Shown: positions 59,568-64,000 of the stretch, piece after piece
Numbering within the stretch: position 1 is the stretch's first letter
How the letters are laid out: the number at the start of each line of letters is the position of its first letter
Source: an uncultured Gemmiger sp.
GTDB lineage: Bacteria > Bacillota > Clostridia > Oscillospirales > Ruminococcaceae
Length of the DNA stretch: 64,000 nucleotides
Assembly (NCBI GenBank): GCA_934502625.1
Contig: CAKSUQ010000005.1
Span: 37,940-101,939 of the forward strand
Direction of reading: 5' to 3'
Translations under genes and position numbers: made by a program
The notes under the pieces: model-generated
Databases searched by the model: none
Told to the model about the DNA's origin: nothing
Seen by the model: only the letters and a program-made list of their open reading frames with translations

Positions 59568-60140
59568 TTACAGGATCGTGAACTGGCACGCGCGCATGGC
59601 GTCCAGCGCCGTCTGGTGGGATTGGGGCGTGACGCCCGCGCAGCAGTCGGACAAAATCTCGATTTGCGTCTCCGGGAAGGCCGCGCGCAGCACCATCGCG
59701 TTGCTGATAACGCAGATGTCGGTGCAGTAGCCGTACAGGACGAATTTTTCGATGTCGGTCACGGCCAGATTGTGCGCCATCAGCTCGTCGAGGATGTCGC
59801 TGGGCAGCATGTAGCTGCCGAAAGTGGGCTTGTCGACGATGCGGCAGACCGGCGGGTTGGTGTCGGCCATGGCGGTCTCCAGCTCCGGCGCAAGGTTCCA
59901 GCCGTCGGTGCCCTCGACGCAGTGCTCGACGGGCAGGCTGCGCCCCTCGCGGGTTTCGAGGTAGTTATCCTCGTGGGTGTCGCGGGTGAAAAACATCCAG
60001 TGCCCGGCCTCGGCGTGCGCCTTGGCGGTCGCGGCCAGATGGCCGACGTTTGCCTGCGCCGCTGTGTTTGCCAGTGCGCCGGTGATGAAATCCTTCTGTA
60101 CGTCGACGACAATATCAAGGATGATTTTTTCGCTGTTCAT
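59568..60140 (-). CDS. Isochorismatase-family cysteine hydrolase (nicotinamidase-like)
   Basis: A 190-residue hydrolase. The start at 60140 follows a GGGGGG-type ribosome site. The family triad is visible: Asp in VVDVQKDF, Lys in DKPTFGSY and nucleophilic Cys in GYCTDICV. DTHEDNYLETREG and EHCVEGTDGW are typical of the nicotinamidase/amidase subgroup, which makes nicotinic acid from nicotinamide for NAD salvage. Substrate not certain. It leads the recQ-lacI transcript, with 3 bases to recQ. Confidence 0.85.
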   Translation of the reverse strand: MNSEKIILDIVVDVQKDFITGALANTAAQANVGHLAATAKAHAEAGHWMFFTRDTHEDNYLETREGRSLPVEHCVEGTDGWNLAPELETAMADTNPPVCRIVDKPTFGSYMLPSDILDELMAHNLAVTDIEKFVLYGYCTDICVISNAMVLRAAFPETQIEILSDCCAGVTPQSHQTALDAMRACQFTIL

Positions 60141-60173
60141 GGTGATGCCCCCCAAAATTCTATACTTGTTTAT

Positions 60174-60202
60174 AGTATACCGCATTCCCGGCGCGGGGTA
60201 AA
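60174..60202 (-). promoter_or_regulatory. Promoter of the cysteine hydrolase-recQ-lacI unit
   Basis: On the minus strand TTTACC (60202-60197), 17-base spacer, TATACT (60179-60174), about 34 bases before the start. Confidence 0.6.
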
Positions 60203-60293
60203 GCCCGAAAAAAAGGGAAAAATACGGCTTGGCGTAAAGCTCGCCCGAAGTATTGCGCAATCCTCACAGAAGCAAACGCGAGGCGTTCCCCCT

Positions 60294-60338
60294 GCAAAAA
60301 GCAAACCCGCCGTGTTGCAAGCTGACAACGCGGCGGGT
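60294..60338 (-). terminator. Terminator of the 68-residue protein gene
   Basis: On the minus strand CCCGCCGCGTTG and CAACACGGCGGG form a 12-bp stem (60306-60338) followed by TTTGCTTTTT. Confidence 0.85.
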
Positions 60339-60363
60339 GGTGTTTTATGGGAAAGGGGCAGAT

Positions 60364-60570
60364 TCAGTGCATCCAGATGTTATTTTCCAAATCCTTCAGC
60401 CGGGCTTTGTAGTCGTTGATAACAGCCTCGGTGTTTTCGCCGTCGGGGAAGGTGAGCAGGTAGCCGTCCCCGGCCTCGTGAAAGCCGACGATCCCCGCCA
60501 GCCCGGCAATCTCCGCCACCTTCAGCAAGGTATGGTAGTCATATTCGGCAGCGCTGATGAACAGCTTCAT
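60364..60570 (-). CDS. Small protein of unknown function (68 residues)
   Basis: A 68-residue protein, MKLFISAAEYDYHTLLKVAE at its start, with a mixed alpha/beta look and no membrane helix or signal peptide. It has its own strong promoter and terminator, and GAGGT about 12 bases before the ATG at 60570. The C terminus (DYKARLKDLENNIWMH) is probably helical. No family is recognised. Its own dedicated signals argue that it is real. Confidence 0.72.
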   Translation of the reverse strand: MKLFISAAEYDYHTLLKVAEIAGLAGIVGFHEAGDGYLLTFPDGENTEAVINDYKARLKDLENNIWMH

Positions 60571-60602
60571 GAAGCAAGACCTCGTTTCTACAATCTGCCC
60601 CC

Positions 60603-60631
60603 ATTATACCAGAGTCGGCGGTGGTTTGCAA
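60603..60631 (-). promoter_or_regulatory. Promoter of the 68-residue protein gene
   Basis: Minus strand TTGCAA (60631-60626), 17-base spacer, TATAAT (60608-60603), about 33 bases from the start codon. Confidence 0.85.
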
Positions 60632-60666
60632 ATGGCCGCTGCCCGGCCACGCCCACATGACGCAAA

Positions 60667-60769
60667 CTGCCGTTACCGCAGGGGAAGCGGTAACGGCAGG
60701 GCAGGGTATAGGGTATGTAGGCAATACCGGCGGCAGCACAGGTTTCCCTGCGCTGCTATAGGCCGGTAT
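60667..60769. repeat. Two large palindromes between the small gene and the wall protein
   Basis: CTGCCGTTACCGC (60667-60679) and GCGGTAACGGCAG (60687-60699) form a perfect 13-bp stem. ATACCGGC (60724-60731) and GCCGGTAT (60762-60769) enclose GCAGC/GCTGC and CAGG/CCTG pairs. They lie just after the wall-protein stop on the minus strand and may end or stabilise its transcript; neither has a T-run in that direction. Confidence 0.6.
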
Positions 60770-60778
60770 CCATTTTGT

Positions 60779-63700
60779 TTACTTGCGATTGGCTTTTCTG
60801 CGCAGTACGCTGATTGCCGCCAGCGCGGAGCCGCTGACAATCAGCAGCGCAAACCACAATGCGGGGTTGGCGGTGTCGCCGGTGCCCGGAATCGGGGAAA
60901 CGGGCTGCACCGTCGGCTGCGCCGTCTGCTGGGGCTGCGCTGTGGGCTGGGGCTGCGCCGTCTGCTGCGGCTGCGCTGTGAGCTTCGGTTTAGCAGTCGG
61001 CTGAGGGGTTGCCGTTTCTGTCGGCTTTGCCTTGACGGTAAACTTGGCCGTTGCCGTACCGCTTTTGGAAACGATCGCAAGCGTATGCTCGCCCACGGAA
61101 AGCGCGGTAACAAAATCACGGTTCAGCGTGATTATGGTGCTGCCCTCTTTCTTTGTATAGTTCTTTTCCTCCAGCGCAATGCCATCAAGCTCTACACGAA
61201 CAAAATCGGCAAAGGATGCGTCAGAAGTGAAGGCCAGTTCCTTTTTCTCGCCCTGCGTGACCGCTGCACCATCACCGGCTGTGATCTTCGGGGGCAGCTT
61301 TGCCGTCACGGTGTCAGCCTTGGTGATTTCCGTTTCTGCCGCAGCATCGGAGAAATACTTGTTGCAGTCATCGCAGTACCAATACGCAATATTGCCTTCT
61401 TCGGCAACGGTGGTGGCCTTTGCGTCAATGTGTTTCAGGTTGGCGTGGTTGTTCGGGTCAAGGCTGCCGTAGATTTTTCCGCAAATTTCACAAATAGCCT
61501 TATCCTTGCAGGTCGCCGTGCCGCCGGAGCAGTTGACCGTCTCCACGGCGTTGCAGGTGCTGCAGCTGTGGCTGTGGGTGCCATTGCCGTTCGGTGTCCA
61601 CGCACTCCAAGTGTGGTCATGGGCGTCGCCCTGTCCCTTGAACACGGGCAGGGTCATTTTTGCCGCAGCCACATACTGGCAGCTGTACCATGGAGAATCG
61701 TCGCGGTCAGCCTTGAGCAGTTCCAGCACCGTGCCGTCGGCAAATTCTGCGGCGGTTTTGGACTCTGTTTTTGTAATTTTGCCATGACTATCGTTTGAGC
61801 AAACTGCGTACAGGTTCGTACCGGCAAGATAGTAGCAGTTTTCTACAGTGCCAGAATTACTGCCAACGATTTCGCCACCACAATCGCTGCTAGAGATAGT
61901 TCCAACATTGTAGCAATTAGAGACTGTGCCAGCGTTATACCCCGCAATGCCGCCACGTCTTTCGACAGCATCGCTGTCACGAATTGTACCAACATTATAA
62001 CAGTCGATGATTGTCGCACTGTTGTAGTTAATGCCAGCAATACCGCCACTATTTCTGTTACTACCGCCAAAAACGCTGCAATGGTTGCTGCAATTTTCAA
62101 TCGCAGCATTTGAAGCGTAGCCCGCGATACCGCCGGCAGCACCGAGACCCTGTACATAGCCATCTACCGTCAGGTTCCGGACGGCAGCGCCCTCCAGATA
62201 GCCAAACATGCCGACGCAGGTGTCGGACGCCGAATTGACATACAGCCCCTTAATGGTATGCCCCTGTCCGTCAAAGGTGCCGGTATAAGGGGTCTTATCG
62301 TTGTTGTTCGTATATTTGCCGATGGGCGTCCATTCCTCCGGCACCGTGTTGCTGGAGCCGGGAGTATAGGCTCCGTCCTCGGCAAAGGTGCCGTCGTTGA
62401 GGACGATGTCGTTCGTCAGCACGGCGCACGCGCCACGGTTCGGCGTTTGACCGCCCGTACCGTTGACAATATTCCGGAACCGCTTTAACTGGGCGGCGGT
62501 GCTGATTTGATAGGGGTCGTCCTTTGTGCCGCTGCCGGTTATCGGGGTGTTAAATGTGCCGTCGTTGATGGTACCGTTGTTGGTCACCTCGCCGTTGAAT
62601 GTGCCGTCGTTGATGGTACCGTTGTTGTTTACCGTGCCGTTGAATGTGCCGCCGGTGATGGTACCGTTGTTGATGACCTCGCCGTTGAATGTGCCTTTTT
62701 CGATGGTGCTGCCGGGGATAACGGTCACTTTGCCATTGAACACAGTCCCGCCGGAGCCTATAATGGTACAGGGACCGTCTATTGTATCTCCCAGCACGAC
62801 GTCGCCATCAACCGAGCCGCCGTTGGCGAAAAGTTTTCCATAGCCAGGATCCTGAGAGCCGGTGATGTATAGTCCGCTTCCGTTTGCCGCAGCACATTGG
62901 AAAATTTGCGCATTGCCCTCCAAGGTGATCTGCCTCATGCAATCGGCGCTCACGCCGCCGCCATAGGTTTCGCCGGAACCATCGGAATTATCCGCCCTGC
63001 AGTTTTGAATCACGGCTTTGCCCGACAGGGTGAACTTCGTATTGTTTGTGAGATAGACACCCCCGCCCTTGGAAGGGGAGGAAGGGGTGGAGATTGCCTG
63101 ACAGCCTTCGATTTTTGCCTTCTCAGACATCACAAAGCTTCTGCTGCTGTTGACATATACGCCTCCGCCGTAGGCGTATTCGGAGATTGCCTGACAGCCT
63201 TCGATTATTGTCTCACCAGACATTTCAAAGCTGCCGTCGACCCATACGCCTCCGCCGAAATTAAATGACGTGCCTTCGGCGGTGCAGCTGCGAATGACCG
63301 CCTCATCTGACATTTGGAACTTGCCGAAAGCACAAACACCGCCGCCGGACTCCGCGGAGCAGCCGATGATGCTGCCGCCGGACATAGAGAACTGACCCTG
63401 TTTGCTGTCTTGCTTCGGATAAATACATACACCGCCGCCGTACTCCGCGGAGCAGCCGATAATATTGCCGCCGGTCATGGTCAACTGCCCGCCGGGTGCG
63501 ATATACACACCGCCGCCACAATTTACTGGGCCGCTGCTGAGCGGAAACGGATAGCCCGTGCCGCCGGTGATGACGCCGCCGGGAACAGCCACAATGTTCT
63601 CGCCCGTAGCATCATCCGCCGCCAACGCCCATGGCATGACGGATTTATTAAACTTGTGTTCTTTTTCGTCGTCGCTATCCGTCAGCGTCAGATTGCCGCT

Positions 63701-63982
63701 GCTCTCCACCTTGATAACACTGCCGCTGCCGGTCATTTGCAGCACATAGCCGTTCAAGTTCAGCGTCACGATGCGGTCGACGGTCAGGGAACTGCCGATG
63801 TCAATGTTTGCCGCCAGTTTGACGGTGTTGACAGCAGAATTTTCAATCGCCGCAATCAGGTCATCCGCGTTGCTGACGTTTTGTACTGCTCCGCCTGTGC
63901 CATCCTCTGCAAAAGCCGCTGTCGGCATAAGGCACAGCAGCATACACAGGGCAAGCAGGGTGCTTACGATTCGCTTTTTCAT
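60779..63982 (-). CDS. Large wall-anchored beta-helix surface protein
   Basis: A 1067-residue secreted protein. Signal peptide: MKKRIVSTLLALCMLLCLMP... to AFA (about 26). Residues about 30-500 form repeated parallel beta-helix units such as MSGGSIIGCSAESGGGVC. Then come short tandem NNGTINDGTFNG units, a region with GLUG-like repeats (GGIAGYNAGTVSNCYNVGTI, about 580-720) and a Cys/His-rich block (HTWSAWTPNGNGTHSHSC...CEICGKIYG). A Thr/Pro/Gln-rich spacer precedes the sorting signal IPGTG (1031-1035), a helix and RRKANRK. IPGTG is a variant of LPxTG, so sortase anchoring is expected. AAGGAG lies 7 bases before the ATG. It probably binds mucin, glycans or other cells. Confidence 0.85.
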   Translation of the reverse strand: MKKRIVSTLLALCMLLCLMPTAAFAEDGTGGAVQNVSNADDLIAAIENSAVNTVKLAANIDIGSSLTVDRIVTLNLNGYVLQMTGSGSVIKVESSGNLTLTDSDDEKEHKFNKSVMPWALAADDATGENIVAVPGGVITGGTGYPFPLSSGPVNCGGGVYIAPGGQLTMTGGNIIGCSAEYGGGVCIYPKQDSKQGQFSMSGGSIIGCSAESGGGVCAFGKFQMSDEAVIRSCTAEGTSFNFGGGVWVDGSFEMSGETIIEGCQAISEYAYGGGVYVNSSRSFVMSEKAKIEGCQAISTPSSPSKGGGVYLTNNTKFTLSGKAVIQNCRADNSDGSGETYGGGVSADCMRQITLEGNAQIFQCAAANGSGLYITGSQDPGYGKLFANGGSVDGDVVLGDTIDGPCTIIGSGGTVFNGKVTVIPGSTIEKGTFNGEVINNGTITGGTFNGTVNNNGTINDGTFNGEVTNNGTINDGTFNTPITGSGTKDDPYQISTAAQLKRFRNIVNGTGGQTPNRGACAVLTNDIVLNDGTFAEDGAYTPGSSNTVPEEWTPIGKYTNNNDKTPYTGTFDGQGHTIKGLYVNSASDTCVGMFGYLEGAAVRNLTVDGYVQGLGAAGGIAGYASNAAIENCSNHCSVFGGSNRNSGGIAGINYNSATIIDCYNVGTIRDSDAVERRGGIAGYNAGTVSNCYNVGTISSSDCGGEIVGSNSGTVENCYYLAGTNLYAVCSNDSHGKITKTESKTAAEFADGTVLELLKADRDDSPWYSCQYVAAAKMTLPVFKGQGDAHDHTWSAWTPNGNGTHSHSCSTCNAVETVNCSGGTATCKDKAICEICGKIYGSLDPNNHANLKHIDAKATTVAEEGNIAYWYCDDCNKYFSDAAAETEITKADTVTAKLPPKITAGDGAAVTQGEKKELAFTSDASFADFVRVELDGIALEEKNYTKKEGSTIITLNRDFVTALSVGEHTLAIVSKSGTATAKFTVKAKPTETATPQPTAKPKLTAQPQQTAQPQPTAQPQQTAQPTVQPVSPIPGTGDTANPALWFALLIVSGSALAAISVLRRKANRK

Positions 63983-64000
63983 CTTGTCTCCTTCGCTCTT

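Noticed and set aside
62510..62700. A CRISPR array or other spacer-repeat array
   Set aside because: The repeats are in-frame NNGTINDGTFNG-type protein repeats inside the wall-protein gene.
1..64000. tRNA or rRNA genes, prophage genes, and transposase genes
   Set aside because: No cloverleaf with a TTCGAnTC arm, no rRNA signature and no integrase, capsid or transposase motif was seen on either strand by reading.

Overview
The window is a contiguous, gene-dense stretch of chromosome from a high-GC Gram-positive anaerobe. The best fit is a gut Clostridia member of the Ruminococcaceae/Oscillospiraceae type (Faecalibacterium, Gemmiger or Subdoligranulum-like). The evidence is an ispH fused to ribosomal protein S1, a T-box leader, a tetrahydrofolate riboswitch feeding an ECF-type folate S-component, a pyrophosphate-type phosphofructokinase, BMP-type nucleoside ABC uptake genes, Gram-positive AGGAGG ribosome sites and TTGACA/TATAAT promoters, an LPXTG-like wall protein, and families of GC-rich palindromic repeats. 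The genus is an inference. No rRNA, tRNA, CRISPR array, phage module or intact transposase was seen.

Layout. 1-8601: a cell-surface glycan cluster (two GT2 enzymes, two paralogous polytopic proteins of unlike base composition, an FAD oxidoreductase with a four-cysteine insert, two more large membrane proteins). 8598-13511: a housekeeping operon (HI0933-type flavoprotein, cmk, plsC, ispH-S1) closed by a structured 3' UTR and a terminator. 13592-15002: gtrA-like gene, small membrane protein, deoC. 15219-19551: ZIP transporter, then lipoprotein plus two-component system. 19701-21472: DUF1385 protein and prmC. 21593-27260: recA, recX, rimO, pgsA and a GT-C-like membrane protein. 27336-34396: cysS, then a large two-part GT39 protein, an SGNH-like membrane protein and an MBOAT acyltransferase. 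34502-38827: pfp (minus strand), T-box-asnB, THF riboswitch-folT. 38959-41300: LacI regulator overlapping a MATE exporter. 41714-46926: BMP lipoprotein and ABC uptake genes. 47048-50968: MacA/MacB-like tripartite ABC system. 51176-53311: second MATE exporter and exonuclease III. 53561-56231: ECF sigma factor, zinc-type anti-sigma and two membrane proteins. 56288-60140 (minus): cysteine hydrolase, recQ, LacI regulator. 60364-63982 (minus): a small protein and a large wall-anchored beta-helix protein.

The genes fall into three themes: envelope building and decoration (glycosyltransferases, GT39, MBOAT, pgsA, plsC, wall protein), transport and its regulation, and core information processing. RNA-level control is well represented: an Asn T-box, a THF riboswitch whose terminator stem contains the folT ribosome site, a terminator between the BMP lipoprotein gene and its ABC partners, and a probable internal translation start separating S1 from the IspH-S1 fusion.

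Repeats are the most distinctive structural signal. Four copies of an approximately 147-bp element, each ending in a terminator-like hairpin, lie just after genes (near 43.1, 51.0, 53.4 and 55.2 kb). Two AT-rich inverted-repeat elements carry GC-rich hairpins (9.8-10.0 and 19.6 kb). REP-like palindromes occur near 9.9, 13.5 and 41.4 kb. No clear new defence or biosynthetic system is present. The most novel-looking items are the cysteine-cluster flavoprotein in the glycan locus, the mobile-terminator repeats, the S1 3' UTR structure, the internal S1 start and a likely CTG-initiated sigma factor.
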